Origin: Microbacterium trichothecenolyticum
GTDB lineage: Bacteria > Actinomycetota > Actinomycetes > Actinomycetales > Microbacteriaceae
Direction of reading: 5' to 3'
Assembly (NCBI RefSeq): GCF_000956465.1
Contig: NZ_JYJA01000041.1
Coordinates: forward strand, 124,001 to 188,000
DNA: 64,000 nucleotides
The position numbers were made by a program, and so were the translations under genes. The notes beneath the pieces are model-generated. The model had not been told where the DNA came from, did not search any database, and saw nothing but the letters and a program-made list of their open reading frames with translations. This document shows positions 9,375-18,747 of the stretch, in pieces. Within the stretch, counting starts at the first letter, position 1, and each line of letters starts with the position of its first letter.

Positions 9375-9414
9375 ATATCCCTCTGAGGGATATCAATCTA
9401 CCTCTGAGGGATAT
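9375..9414 (-). promoter_or_regulatory. Candidate PadR operator, repeated element
   Basis: ATATCCCTCTGAGGGATAT (9375-9393) is a 19-bp palindrome with a single central base. Its right part, CCTCTGAGGGATAT, recurs at 9401-9414. The two copies are 21 bp apart, i.e. two helical turns, directly upstream of the PadR gene. AT-rich sequence like this is rare in the neighbourhood. Confidence 0.7.
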
Positions 9415-9435
9415 CGCAGGTCAACGAGGCGGCGG

Positions 9436-10836
9436 TCAGCCGCCGTCGAGGATGCGACGGATCTTCTCGAGACGAGCCTGGACATCGCGCTCGGCGCCGA
9501 GCGCCTTCGGCTCGTAGTAGCGCCGACCGCGCAGTTCGTCGGGCAGGTACTGCTGCGCCGCGATGCCGATCTCGGCGTCGTGCGGATACACGTAGCCCTT
9601 GCCATGGCCGAGGCGCTTCGCGCCCGGGTAGTGGGCGTCGCGCAAGTGGATCGGCACACGGCCGAAGCCGCCCGAGCGCACGTCGGCGATCGCCGCGTCG
9701 ATCGCGAGGTAGGCGGCGTTCGACTTCGCAGTGGTCGCGAGATACGCCGTCGCTTCGGCGAGCGGGATGCGGCCCTCGGGCATGCCGATGAACTGCACCG
9801 CGTCGGCGGCGGCCACGGCGATCGGCAGCGCCTGGGGGTCGGCGAGCCCGATGTCCTCCGCCGCCGAGATGATGAGGCGCCGGGCGATGAACCGCGGATC
9901 CTCCCCCGCCTCGATCATGCGGGCGAGGTAGTGGATCGCGGCGTCCACGTCCGATCCGCGGATCGACTTGATGAATGCGCTGATGACGTCGTAGTGCTCG
10001 TCGCCCTGGCGGTCGTAGCGCAGGAGCGCGCGATCCACCGCCTGCGCGACGTTGTCGGCCGAGATCTCGGGTGCGGCGGCCTCGTCCTGGTCGTCCTCAT
10101 CGGGGACGGCGAGGGAAGCTGCGGCCTCGAGTGCTGTGAGAGCCCGCCGTGCGTCGCCGGAGGCGAGCCGCACGAGCGCGGCGCGCGCTTCGTCGCCGAG
10201 CACGACCGCGCCGGACAGCCCGCGGGCATCGGCCACCGCGCGGTCGAGGAGCATGCCGAGGTCCTCGTCGGTGAGCGGCTTGAGCGTCAGCAGCAGTGAC
10301 CGTGACAGGAGAGGCGAGATCACTGAGAACGACGGGTTCTCGGTCGTCGCCGCGATGAGCACCACCCAGCCGTTCTCGACGCCGGGCAGAAGGGCGTCCT
10401 GCTGCGCCTTGGTGAAGCGGTGGATCTCGTCGAGGAAGAGGATCGTGGACTGGCCGTACAGATCGCGCTGGGTCAATGCCTCCTGCATCACCTCGCGCAC
10501 GTCGCGCACGCCGGCCGTCACCGCCGAGAGCTCGACGAACCGGCGTCCCGAGGAACGGGCGATCGCCTGTGCCAGCGTCGTCTTCCCCGTGCCTGGCGGG
10601 CCCCACAGGATGACCGACGTCGCCGCGCGGGCCGCGGCATCCGGGTTCGCGAGGGTCACCAGCGGGGACCCCCCCCGCAGGAGATGCGCCTGGCCCGCGA
10701 CCTCTTCCAGCGAGGTCGGGCGCATACGCACCGCGAGAGGCGTCAGTCCCTGGAAGAGCGCAGTCGGTGAGCCCACGCCCACGGAGGCTCCGCGTGACCC
10801 GCCGGCGGCGCGCGGAGAAGAGGTGGGGACGGTCAC
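9436..10836 (-). CDS. rarA: Replication-associated recombination protein RarA (MgsA-like AAA+ ATPase)
   Basis: AAA+ ATPase acting at stalled replication forks, 466 aa from a GTG at 10836. Walker A GPPGTGKTT, Walker B LFLDEIHRF, sensor TTENPSF and the C-terminal MgsA-type oligomerisation region with the HLRDAHYPGAKRLGHGKGY segment identify it as RarA rather than RuvB or DnaX. Monocistronic by appearance, with a PadR operon downstream. Confidence 0.95.
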   Translation of the reverse strand: MTVPTSSPRAAGGSRGASVGVGSPTALFQGLTPLAVRMRPTSLEEVAGQAHLLRGGSPLVTLANPDAAARAATSVILWGPPGTGKTTLAQAIARSSGRRFVELSAVTAGVRDVREVMQEALTQRDLYGQSTILFLDEIHRFTKAQQDALLPGVENGWVVLIAATTENPSFSVISPLLSRSLLLTLKPLTDEDLGMLLDRAVADARGLSGAVVLGDEARAALVRLASGDARRALTALEAAASLAVPDEDDQDEAAAPEISADNVAQAVDRALLRYDRQGDEHYDVISAFIKSIRGSDVDAAIHYLARMIEAGEDPRFIARRLIISAAEDIGLADPQALPIAVAAADAVQFIGMPEGRIPLAEATAYLATTAKSNAAYLAIDAAIADVRSGGFGRVPIHLRDAHYPGAKRLGHGKGYVYPHDAEIGIAAQQYLPDELRGRRYYEPKALGAERDVQARLEKIRRILDGG

Positions 10837-10902
10837 CTCACCAGGCTATCCCGCGCTCACGACACGGGATCTGCCAGGTTTGGCCGCCGCGGTGCGGGCC
10901 CG

Positions 10903-10908
10903 TAGGAT
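10903..10908 (+). promoter_or_regulatory. Candidate -10 box
   Basis: TAGGAT, 67 nt before the GTG of the small membrane protein at 10975. A typical actinobacterial -10; no clear -35. Confidence 0.4.
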
Positions 10909-10974
10909 CAAGCCGCCCGGGCGCTGCCTGGCACGAGGCGCATGCGCGCCACACGAACGGAACGAGGAGGTCAC

Positions 10975-11283
10975 GTGGCGACCGGTGGCAAGGACCGTGA
11001 CGCACGGGCTGCGCGGGAGCGCACGCGGCTGTACGAGGCGCGACGTCGGTTCCACGACGATCAGGCGCGCCGTCGCACGCGCGACAACCTGATCGCGGGC
11101 ATCGTCGGCGGCGTGCTCGTGCTCGGCCTGATCGGCGCCCAGACGCTGTACTTCGTCGCCGGACCCGGCGCCCCCGAACCATCGCCCTCGTCGACGCCGA
11201 CGCCGACCGCGACGACGCCGGAACCGACCCCGTCGGTGACGGCGACGCCGGAACCGACCGCGACGCCGACGCCCACGCCCTGA
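10975..11283 (+). CDS. Small single-pass membrane protein with Pro/Thr-rich tail
   Basis: The GTG at 10975 has GAGGAGG 4-5 nt upstream and gives 102 aa. The N-terminus is strongly basic (many Arg), followed by one transmembrane helix (about residues 38-60) and a tail made almost only of Pro, Thr, Ser and Glu, which would lie outside the cell. Such tails resemble wall-spanning or glycosylated linkers. I do not recognise a family. It precedes the DUF349 gene on the same strand, with a separate -10 box between them. Confidence 0.7.
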   Translation: MATGGKDRDARAARERTRLYEARRRFHDDQARRRTRDNLIAGIVGGVLVLGLIGAQTLYFVAGPGAPEPSPSSTPTPTATTPEPTPSVTATPEPTATPTPTP

Positions 11284-11334
11284 CATCTCGGGTCGCGCGC
11301 CGCAACCGCACCTCAGGCCGGGCATCCGCCGTAC

Positions 11335-11340
11335 TAGGCT
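11335..11340 (+). promoter_or_regulatory. Candidate -10 box for the DUF349 gene
   Basis: TAGGCT, 53 nt upstream of the GTG at 11393. Confidence 0.45.
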
Positions 11341-11392
11341 GTGAGCCGTCCTACTCCCTACAGACGGCGCGAGCCGCGATGAGGTGCAACCC

Positions 11393-13033
11393 GTGACTGC
11401 CGCAGCAGACTTCCAGCCCGAGACCGACGCCCCCGAGACCACCGGGGCCGACGAAGACCAGACCCCGGCCGTCGATGACGATGCCGCCACCGCGACGGAT
11501 GTCACGGCTGACGCGGATGCCGCGGTCACCCAGGAATCCGATTCCGTCGACGAAGCTCCGGCCGGCGACGCTCCGGACGGCGACGCTCCGGACGGCGACG
11601 CCGCCGAGACCGAGCAGCCGTCGGACGACACCCCGGCGGAAGAGTCCGCTTCTGCGGACGTCGAGATCGTCGAGGTCGACGTGGTGGAGGTCGTCGAAGA
11701 CGGCGAGGTCGTCGCGGTCGAGGTGATCGAGGTGGCTGAGGTCGTCGAGGACGGCGAGGTCGTCGCCGTCGAGGTCGCGGACGTCGCCGTCGAGGCCGCG
11801 CCCTCCGCCGACGAGCCGTGGGGCCGCGTCGACGAGGACGGCACCGTCTCGGTCCGCGAGGCCGACGGCTGGCGGGTCGTCGGGCAGTACCCCGACGGGT
11901 CGGCCGAAGAGGCGCTGGCCTACTTCGAGCGCAAGTACACAGACCTCGCGAGCGAGGTGACGCTCCTGGAGGTGCGCCACCGCCGCGGCGGCGCCTCCGC
12001 CTCCGACCTGCGCTCGACCGCGCGCACGATCAACGGCAAGCTCGACGGGGCCGCCGCAGTCGGCGATCTCGCGAGCCTCGTCGCCCGCGTCGCCGCCCTG
12101 ACCGAGACGCTCGCGGCCGAGTCCGCGACGGAGGCCGTCGCGGCACGCGAAGCCGTCGACGACGCCGTCAAGGCGCGCACCGAGCTGGTCGAGAAGGCCG
12201 AGGCCCTTGCCGCCCGCGACCCGCGCACTGTGCAGTGGAAGCAGGCCACGGGCGAGCTCAACTCCCTCTTCGACCAGTGGCAGTCGCAGCAGCAGAACGG
12301 CCCGCGTCTGCCGAAGTCGACGGCGCAGCAGCTCTGGAAGCGTTTCCGGGATGCGCGCGCCACGGTCGACAAGCACCGCCGTGCGTTCTACGCCGAGCTG
12401 GATGAGGCGCACAAGGGCGTCCGCGACCGAAAGACGCGCCTCGTCGAGAAGGCGGAGTCCCTCGCGCCCAAGGGCGAGGACGGGATCCCCGCCTACCGTG
12501 AGCTCCTCGACCAGTGGAAGACCGCGGGTCGCGCCGGCAAGAAGGTCGACGACGCCCTGTGGGCCCGTTTCAAGGCCGCGGGCGACGCGCTGTACGGCGC
12601 TCGCATCGAGCGCGAGGCGGCGGACGCCGAAGCCTCCCGCGAGAAGATCGACCTCAAGCGTGCCCTGCTCGACGAGGCGAAGGCGGTCGGCGACGAACGC
12701 GACATCGCGAAGGCCCGCTCGATCCTCACCGGGATCCAGCGACGGTGGGACGAGATCGGCCGCATCTTCCCGCGCGACACCGAGCGTTCGCTCGATGATG
12801 AGCTGCGTCGCGTCGAGAACGCGCTCCGCACCCGCGAGGACGCCGACTGGAAGCGCAACGACCCGGAGCAGAAGGCCCGCGCCAACGACATGACGCGCCA
12901 GCTCACCGACGCGATCCAGAAGCTCGAGGACGAGCTCGAGGCCGCCAAGAAGTCGGGCGACAAGAAGGCGATCGCCAACGCGACCGACGCGCTCGAGGCC
13001 CGTCGCACGTGGCTCAAGGCGCTCGGCGGCTGA
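11393..13033 (+). CDS. DUF349 domain protein
   Basis: 546 aa from the GTG at 11393, preceded by GAGGTG at a good spacing. Residues 1-140 are acidic and repetitive, including two copies of EVVEDGEVVAVEV 17 residues apart and a tandem APDGD run. From about residue 140 there is an all-helical, charged region with several DUF349 repeats (for example LDQWKTAGRAGKKVDDALW and WDEIGRIFPRD). DUF349 proteins are widespread in Actinobacteria and lack an agreed function. A strong hairpin follows the stop. Confidence 0.88.
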   Translation: MTAAADFQPETDAPETTGADEDQTPAVDDDAATATDVTADADAAVTQESDSVDEAPAGDAPDGDAPDGDAAETEQPSDDTPAEESASADVEIVEVDVVEVVEDGEVVAVEVIEVAEVVEDGEVVAVEVADVAVEAAPSADEPWGRVDEDGTVSVREADGWRVVGQYPDGSAEEALAYFERKYTDLASEVTLLEVRHRRGGASASDLRSTARTINGKLDGAAAVGDLASLVARVAALTETLAAESATEAVAAREAVDDAVKARTELVEKAEALAARDPRTVQWKQATGELNSLFDQWQSQQQNGPRLPKSTAQQLWKRFRDARATVDKHRRAFYAELDEAHKGVRDRKTRLVEKAESLAPKGEDGIPAYRELLDQWKTAGRAGKKVDDALWARFKAAGDALYGARIEREAADAEASREKIDLKRALLDEAKAVGDERDIAKARSILTGIQRRWDEIGRIFPRDTERSLDDELRRVENALRTREDADWKRNDPEQKARANDMTRQLTDAIQKLEDELEAAKKSGDKKAIANATDALEARRTWLKALGG

Positions 13034-13055
13034 TCAGCCCCGCCTGAGCCGAATC

Positions 13056-13089
13056 GAACCCGGTCGTCGCGTGAGCGGCGGCCGGGTTC
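13056..13089 (+). terminator. Terminator after the DUF349 gene
   Basis: GAACCCGG (13056-13063) pairs with CCGGGTTC (13082-13089), with a further 6-bp inner stem capped by GTGA. Confidence 0.7.
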
Positions 13090-13129
13090 TCCACAATCGG
13101 CCGGCCGCGGCATCCGTGGATCATCCGCG

Positions 13130-13714
13130 GTGCGGCAGACTGCCTCCGTGCGATCGCCCTTCCTCTACTTCGCCGACGAGCGGCTCTCGCGCGCCGAGCT
13201 GACGGCTGCGTGCCTCGACGGCGACCTCGTCGCGCTCGGCGACGCGTACATCCCCGCCGACGCCGTCGAGACGGCGGCGCTGCGTGCGGGCTCGCTCGCC
13301 GAGACCCTGGGCGACACGCTCGCGGCCACCCACCTGTCGGCGGCCTGGGTGCACGGCGGCCTGCCGCTGCCGCCGTCGCGCCACACCCTCCAGCGTGCGG
13401 TGCCGCGCCGCCTGCACGTGCGCCCGGACCGCCGAGTGGTCTACCGCGATCTGCAGGTCCCCGGAGAGGACCTCCAACTGATCGGCGGCGTGCTCGTCAC
13501 GACGCCGGAGCGCACTCTCGCCGACCTCGCGCGCGTGGGCGACGACGAGCACACCGAAGCCGCCCGACTTCTCGCGGAGATCGATACGGATGCCGCATAC
13601 CGGGCGATCGCACGCCTGGAGGCGGGCGCGCTCCCCCACAAGCGCGCGGCGCTCGCGTGCCTCCGGGCGATCGTCGCCGAAGGTCAGGACGACGTGACGC
13701 GGTACACGTCGTAG
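13130..13714 (+). CDS. AbiEi-like (type IV antitoxin-like) domain protein
   Basis: 194 aa from a GTG at 13130; a GTG at 13148 is an equally good start. The N-terminal part (FADERLSRAELTAACLDGDL) resembles the winged-helix segment of actinobacterial AbiEi/DUF559-type proteins, and the segment VLVTTPERTLADLAR matches the core of AbiEi antitoxins. There is no AbiEii nucleotidyltransferase toxin next to it and no DUF559 nuclease domain. Its last 31 bp overlap the end of relA on the other strand. Function unproven. Confidence 0.6.
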   Translation: MRQTASVRSPFLYFADERLSRAELTAACLDGDLVALGDAYIPADAVETAALRAGSLAETLGDTLAATHLSAAWVHGGLPLPPSRHTLQRAVPRRLHVRPDRRVVYRDLQVPGEDLQLIGGVLVTTPERTLADLARVGDDEHTEAARLLAEIDTDAAYRAIARLEAGALPHKRAALACLRAIVAEGQDDVTRYTS

Positions 13715-15933
13715 ACCGCGTCGATCCGGCGCACGGCGTTGAGCACACGGTCGAGGTGGACGATGTCGCCCATCTCGAAGACGAAGCGGCTCAGAGCCAG
13801 CCGGTCGTTGGACGTCGAGACCGTCGCGGACAGGATGTTGACGTGGTGTTCGCTGAGCACGCGCGTGACGTCGCTCAGAAGCCCCGAGCGGTCGAGCGCC
13901 TCGACCTGGATCTGCACCAGGAAGACGCTCTTCGTCGTGGGGGCCCACTCGACCTCGATGAGGCGCTCCGGATCCTCCATGAGCGACTTGACATTGGTGC
14001 AGTCGGCGCGGTGCACCGAGACGCCGCTGCCGCGCGTGACGAACCCGACGATCTGATCACCCGGCACCGGGGTGCAGCACTTCGCGAGCTTGACGAGGAT
14101 GTCGGGTGCGCCGCGCACCAGGATGCCGGAATCGCCGTTGCGGGGAGCGCGGGCTCTGCCGACGACGGGCAGGTCGATCGGACCGGTGGTGGTGTCGTTC
14201 GCCGCGACGAGCGCCGTGACCTTCTCGAGGACCGACTGCGTCGAGACGTGTCCTTCGCCGACCGCGGCGTACAGCGCGGAGACGTCCTCGTAGCGCAGCT
14301 GATGGGCGACCTCGGTGAACGAGTCCTGGCTCATCAGCCGCTGCAGAGGCAGGTTCTGCCGCCGCATCGCGCGGGCGATCGACTCCTTGCCCTGCTCGAT
14401 CGCCTCCTCGCGGCGTTCCTTCGTGAACCAGCCGCGGATCTTGTTGCGGGCGCGAGTGCTGCGCACGAATCCGAGCCAGTCCTGGCTGGGGCCGGCGTCG
14501 GGGTTCTTCGACGTGAACACCTCGACGACGTCGCCGCTCTTGAGCTCGGATTCGAGCGGCACGAGGCGGCCGTTGACCTTCGCCCCCATCGTGCGGTGGC
14601 CGACCTCGGTGTGCACCGCGTACGCGAAGTCGACGGGCGTCGCGCCGGAGGGCAGGCCGATGACGCGCCCCTTCGGCGTGAAGACGTAGACCTCTTTGGC
14701 GCCGATCTCGAAGCGGAGCGAATCGAGGAACTCACCGGGATCCGCGGTCTCGGCCTGCCAGTCGGAGATGTGGGCCAGCCAGGCCATATCGGTGTCGACC
14801 GACTTGGAGTCCGGCTTGCCGCCGTTCATCTGCTCTTTGTACTTCCAGTGCGCGGCCACGCCGTACTCCGCCTGCTGGTGCATCTCGTGCGTGCGGATCT
14901 GGATCTCGACGGTGCGGCCGCCGGGGCCGATCACGGTCGTATGCAGCGACTGGTAGAGGTTGAATTTCGGGGTCGCGATGTAATCCTTGAAGCGCCCGGG
15001 CAGCGGGGTCCATCTTGCGTGGATCGCGCCGAGGACGGCGTAGCAGTCGCGGACGCTCCCGACCAGCACGCGGATGCCGATGAGGTCGTAGATGTCATCG
15101 AACTCGCGGCCGCGGACGACCATCTTCTGGTAGACGGAGTACAGCTGCTTGGGGCGGCCCATGACACGGCCGCGGATGCGGAGCTCCCGCAGGTCGCTGT
15201 CGACGGCGTCGATGACGTTCTGCACGTACTGCTCGCGCTGGGGCGTGCGCTGTTTCACGAGGCTTTCGATCTCGGCGTACAGCTTCGGGTGCAGAACCGC
15301 GAACGACAGGTCCTCGAGTTCGGACTTGATCGCCTGGATGCCGAGCCGGTGCGCGAGCGGCGCGTAGATCTCGAGCGTCTCGGTGGCCTTCTTGCGCGAC
15401 TTCTCGGGCGGGACGAAACCCCATGTGCGTGCGTTGTGCAGTCGGTCTGCGAGCTTGATCAGCAGTACCCGGATGTCGCGGGACATCGCGACGATCATCT
15501 TGCGGACCGTCTCGGCCTGCGCGCTCTCGCCGTACTTGACCTTGTCGAGCTTCGTCACGCCGTCCACGAGCATGGCGACTTCGTCGCCGAACTCGCTCGT
15601 GAGCATCTCCAGCGAGTACTCGGTGTCCTCGACGGTGTCGTGCAGGAGCGCCGCCGCGATCGCACGCGGCCCGAGACCCAGATCCGCCAGGATCTGTGCC
15701 ACTGCGAGCGGGTGCGTGATGTACGGCTCGCCGCTCTGGCGGAGCTGACCCGTGTGTGCGGTCTCGGCCACCGAGTAGGCGCGCTCGACGATCGACAGGT
15801 CGCCCTTGGGGTGGTGCGTGCGCACCGTCCGCAGGAGCTGCTCGACGTCGTCGCGGCGGGCTGACCTCGAGAAGATCCGGGGGACGAGTCGCCGCAGCGA
15901 GGAGGATTGGGCGGGGGGGACGGTCTCGGTCAC
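13684..15933 (-). CDS. relA: Bifunctional (p)ppGpp synthetase/hydrolase
   Basis: Long RelA/SpoT homologue of 749 aa controlling the stringent response. Domains in order: HD hydrolase (about residues 60-200, with AALLHDTVEDTEYS), synthetase (about 250-380), TGS (about 400-460, VYVFTPKGRVIGLPSGATPVDF), a central helical region, and a C-terminal ACT domain (about 670-745). The intact HD motif indicates hydrolase activity, so this is the single Rel enzyme typical of Actinobacteria. GTG start at 15933. Position downstream of secDF matches the usual actinobacterial order. Confidence 0.97.
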   Translation of the reverse strand: MTETVPPAQSSSLRRLVPRIFSRSARRDDVEQLLRTVRTHHPKGDLSIVERAYSVAETAHTGQLRQSGEPYITHPLAVAQILADLGLGPRAIAAALLHDTVEDTEYSLEMLTSEFGDEVAMLVDGVTKLDKVKYGESAQAETVRKMIVAMSRDIRVLLIKLADRLHNARTWGFVPPEKSRKKATETLEIYAPLAHRLGIQAIKSELEDLSFAVLHPKLYAEIESLVKQRTPQREQYVQNVIDAVDSDLRELRIRGRVMGRPKQLYSVYQKMVVRGREFDDIYDLIGIRVLVGSVRDCYAVLGAIHARWTPLPGRFKDYIATPKFNLYQSLHTTVIGPGGRTVEIQIRTHEMHQQAEYGVAAHWKYKEQMNGGKPDSKSVDTDMAWLAHISDWQAETADPGEFLDSLRFEIGAKEVYVFTPKGRVIGLPSGATPVDFAYAVHTEVGHRTMGAKVNGRLVPLESELKSGDVVEVFTSKNPDAGPSQDWLGFVRSTRARNKIRGWFTKERREEAIEQGKESIARAMRRQNLPLQRLMSQDSFTEVAHQLRYEDVSALYAAVGEGHVSTQSVLEKVTALVAANDTTTGPIDLPVVGRARAPRNGDSGILVRGAPDILVKLAKCCTPVPGDQIVGFVTRGSGVSVHRADCTNVKSLMEDPERLIEVEWAPTTKSVFLVQIQVEALDRSGLLSDVTRVLSEHHVNILSATVSTSNDRLALSRFVFEMGDIVHLDRVLNAVRRIDAVYDVYRVTSS

Positions 15934-15987
15934 TCGATCCCCTCCCCTCCGCCGGACCTCACAATCCTACGCCCGCGCGGCGGACCC

Positions 15988-16980
15988 TCAGGCCGGGGTG
16001 CCCGCCAGCTCGCGGGCCGCCACGACACGCGCGTCGCGGGCCTTGATGGCCGGCTCGTTCTCGCGCAGGAGCGAGTACAGCGGCGCCGCGACGAAGATCG
16101 TCGAATAGGCGGCCACGATCGTTCCCACGAAGATCGACAGCGACAGGTCGGTGAGCGTCTGCGCGCCTGCCCAGATGACGCCGATGAACAGGATGGCGCC
16201 GGTCGGGAGGATCGCCACGACGGTCGTGTTGATCGAGCGCACGAGAGTCTGATTCACCGCGAGGTTGACCGACTCGCCGAACGTGCGCCCGGACACCTCG
16301 CCGTCCTCGCTCGTGTTCTCCCTGATCTTGTCGAAGACGACGGTGGTGTCGTACAGCGCGTAGGAGAGGATCGTCAGGAATCCGATCACGGCGGCGGGCG
16401 AGATCTCGAAGCCGAACAGCGCGTAGACGCCGATCGTGATGATGAGGACGTCCACGAGGCCGATGATCGCGGAGAGCGACATCTTCCACGTCCGGAAGTA
16501 CAGCGCCAGGATGATCGCTGTCAGTGCGAGGAAGATCGCGAGACCCCACAGCGACTGGCGCGTGACGTCGGCTCCCCAGCTGGGGCCGATGAAGGCGTAG
16601 CTGACTTCGCTCTCGGGCACGTTGTACGTCTCGGCGAGGGCCGCAGAGATCTCGCGGCTCTGGGCATCCGTCACCTGGTCGGTCTGCACGCGCACCGCGT
16701 CGTCGCCGATCGTGACGACCTTCGTGGTCGCGTCCGGGACGACCGAGTGGACGGCGTCGGTGGCGAGCGACTGGTCGATGGGTGCCGCGACGCCGCTCAC
16801 CGTGAACTGCGATCCGCCCGTGAACTCGATCGAGAACTGGATGGGGCGCAGCAGCGGCACCAGGGCCGAGCCGAGGACCAGGATCGCCGCGATGAGGAAC
16901 CACAGGCGGCGGCGGCCGACGAAGGGGAACGACGTCTTGCCGGTGTAGAGGTCGTTGCCGAACTGGCTCATGGAGCGCAT
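15988..16980 (-). CDS. secF: Protein translocase subunit SecF
   Basis: Six-helix RND-type subunit (330 aa) that works with SecD to use the proton gradient in late Sec translocation. The SIEFTGGSQF motif near residue 47 and the C-terminal helical bundle with VDVLIITIGVYALFG are characteristic. The ATG overlaps the secD stop as ATGA. A second in-frame ATG nine bases later is also possible. Confidence 0.96.
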   Translation of the reverse strand: MRSMSQFGNDLYTGKTSFPFVGRRRLWFLIAAILVLGSALVPLLRPIQFSIEFTGGSQFTVSGVAAPIDQSLATDAVHSVVPDATTKVVTIGDDAVRVQTDQVTDAQSREISAALAETYNVPESEVSYAFIGPSWGADVTRQSLWGLAIFLALTAIILALYFRTWKMSLSAIIGLVDVLIITIGVYALFGFEISPAAVIGFLTILSYALYDTTVVFDKIRENTSEDGEVSGRTFGESVNLAVNQTLVRSINTTVVAILPTGAILFIGVIWAGAQTLTDLSLSIFVGTIVAAYSTIFVAAPLYSLLRENEPAIKARDARVVAARELAGTPA

Positions 16981-18704
16981 CAGTCGTCTCCCTCCTTGAC
17001 GTTCGAGCCGGGTTTCGCGCTGTCGGCGGCGGCCAGCTCGGCCTGTTTGCGCTCGGCGATGGTCTGGCGACGTGCGGCTTCACCGCGGGACTTGGCGTTG
17101 CGACGGCCGGCGGCGCCGGTGGCCAGCACCGGCTCGCGGAACTGCGCGCGGCCGCGATAGACGGCGCCGAGCGCGGTCGGGTCGAGTCCGGACAGCGGAT
17201 GCCCCGACCCGAAGAAACGGGTGCGGGCCAGCAGCTGCAGCACCGGGTGGGTGAACAGGATGAAGATCAGGACGTCGATCGCGGTCGTGAGACCGAGGGT
17301 GAAGGCGAAGCCCTTCACCGTGGAGTCCGCGAGGATGTACAGCACCACGGCGGCGAGGATGTTGATCGACTTCGAGATGTAGATCGTGCGCTTCGCGCGG
17401 CCCCAGCCGTCCTCGACGGCACCCGTGATCGACTTGCCGTCGCGCAGCTCGTCGCGGATGCGTTCGAAGTAGACGATGAACGAGTCCGCTGTGAAGCCGA
17501 TCGTCACGATCAGACCCGCGACACCGGCGAGCGAGAGGCGGAAGCCCATCCGCCACGCGAGGATGCACAGCGTGACGTAGGTGAGCACCGCCATCACCGC
17601 GAGCGAGGCGATGATGATGAAGCCCAGCGCGCGATAGACGATGAGCGAGTAGATCGCCACGAGCAGCAGACCGATCAGACCCGCGATGAGGCCGATCTGC
17701 AGCTGCTGCGAGCCGAGCGTCGCGGAGATCGAGTTCGAGCTCTCGACCGTGAAGCTGAGCGGCAGGGCGCCGTACTTCAGCTGGTCGGCCAGCACCTTCG
17801 CGGTCTCCTGCGTGAAGCTGCCCGTGATGCTCGGCTTGCCGTCGAGGATCACGCCGTTCATCGACGGAGCCGACAGGACATAGCCGTCGAGCACGAACGC
17901 GAACTGGTTCAGCGGAGCCTTTGCGCCGTAGAGGCGCTGGCTGATCTCGCCGAAGGTCTGGGTGCCCTCGGCGTCGAACGAGAGGTTGACCGCCCACAGG
18001 CCGTTGTTCTGCTGCAGGCCGAAGGTGGCGTCGTCGATCGACGAGCCGTCGAGCTCGACCGGGCCGAGGATGTACTTGACCGTGCCGTCGGCGTCACAGG
18101 TGATGAGCGGCTCGTCGGCCGGCGCATTCGCGGGATCGTTCGCGGGATCGGCGCAGTCGTATGCCTGGAACTCCGCCTGGAGGGCGGGCGTGATCCATGC
18201 CAGGTCGCTGCCGTTCGTCGGCGAGGTGGTCGGCGTCGCCTGCAGCGACGGGTCGGGCGTCGGGTAGGGCGTCTCCTTCCCGTCATCACCCACGAACGTG
18301 TTCGCCGGCGCGCCCGTGTACAGCACCGCGCGCAGCTGCAGCTGCGCCGATGCCTCGATGCGGTTGCGGGTCTCCTCGTCGGCCTGCCCGGGGATCTGCA
18401 CGACGATCTGGTTGCCACCCTGGGTGGTGACATCGGCCTCGCCGACACCCGAGGCGTCGACGCGCTGGCGGATGATCGTGACCGCCTGCTGCATCTGCTC
18501 TTCGGACGGAGCAGCGCCGTCCTCGGTCTGCGCCTCGAGGACGATCTGCGTGCCGCCCTGGAGGTCGAGCGCGAGCGCGGGCGTCCAGGAGCTCTGTCCG
18601 AACACGTACACGCCGAGCGCGTTGATGCCGAACAGGAGCGCCGTGATCGCGAGGAGTCCGGTCAGTGCGCGCCATGCATGCCGGACGGGGGTGGATGTCG
18701 CCAC
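16980..18704 (-). CDS. secD: Protein translocase subunit SecD
   Basis: SecD, 574 aa from the GTG at 18704 (VATSTPVRHAW); the longer upstream frame is low-complexity and overlaps yajC. The first transmembrane helix, LDLQGGTQIVLE, a P1 periplasmic domain and the C-terminal six-helix region with GFTADSFIVYFERIRDE are present. The P1 domain carries an extra Pro/Thr/Asp-rich stretch (about residues 145-215), common in actinobacterial SecD. It is followed by a charged cytoplasmic tail and coupled to secF. Confidence 0.95.
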   Translation of the reverse strand: MATSTPVRHAWRALTGLLAITALLFGINALGVYVFGQSSWTPALALDLQGGTQIVLEAQTEDGAAPSEEQMQQAVTIIRQRVDASGVGEADVTTQGGNQIVVQIPGQADEETRNRIEASAQLQLRAVLYTGAPANTFVGDDGKETPYPTPDPSLQATPTTSPTNGSDLAWITPALQAEFQAYDCADPANDPANAPADEPLITCDADGTVKYILGPVELDGSSIDDATFGLQQNNGLWAVNLSFDAEGTQTFGEISQRLYGAKAPLNQFAFVLDGYVLSAPSMNGVILDGKPSITGSFTQETAKVLADQLKYGALPLSFTVESSNSISATLGSQQLQIGLIAGLIGLLLVAIYSLIVYRALGFIIIASLAVMAVLTYVTLCILAWRMGFRLSLAGVAGLIVTIGFTADSFIVYFERIRDELRDGKSITGAVEDGWGRAKRTIYISKSINILAAVVLYILADSTVKGFAFTLGLTTAIDVLIFILFTHPVLQLLARTRFFGSGHPLSGLDPTALGAVYRGRAQFREPVLATGAAGRRNAKSRGEAARRQTIAERKQAELAAADSAKPGSNVKEGDD

Positions 18705-18747
18705 GTCTTTGCTTTCTTGAGAGCCCGAACGGGCGAACGGAGGGGCG

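Noticed and set aside
11567..11776. Short direct repeats as a CRISPR array
   Set aside because: Units are in frame inside a coding region, differ in period and have no unique spacers or cas genes.
13130..13714. A complete AbiE toxin-antitoxin pair
   Set aside because: There is no nucleotidyltransferase toxin gene on either side.
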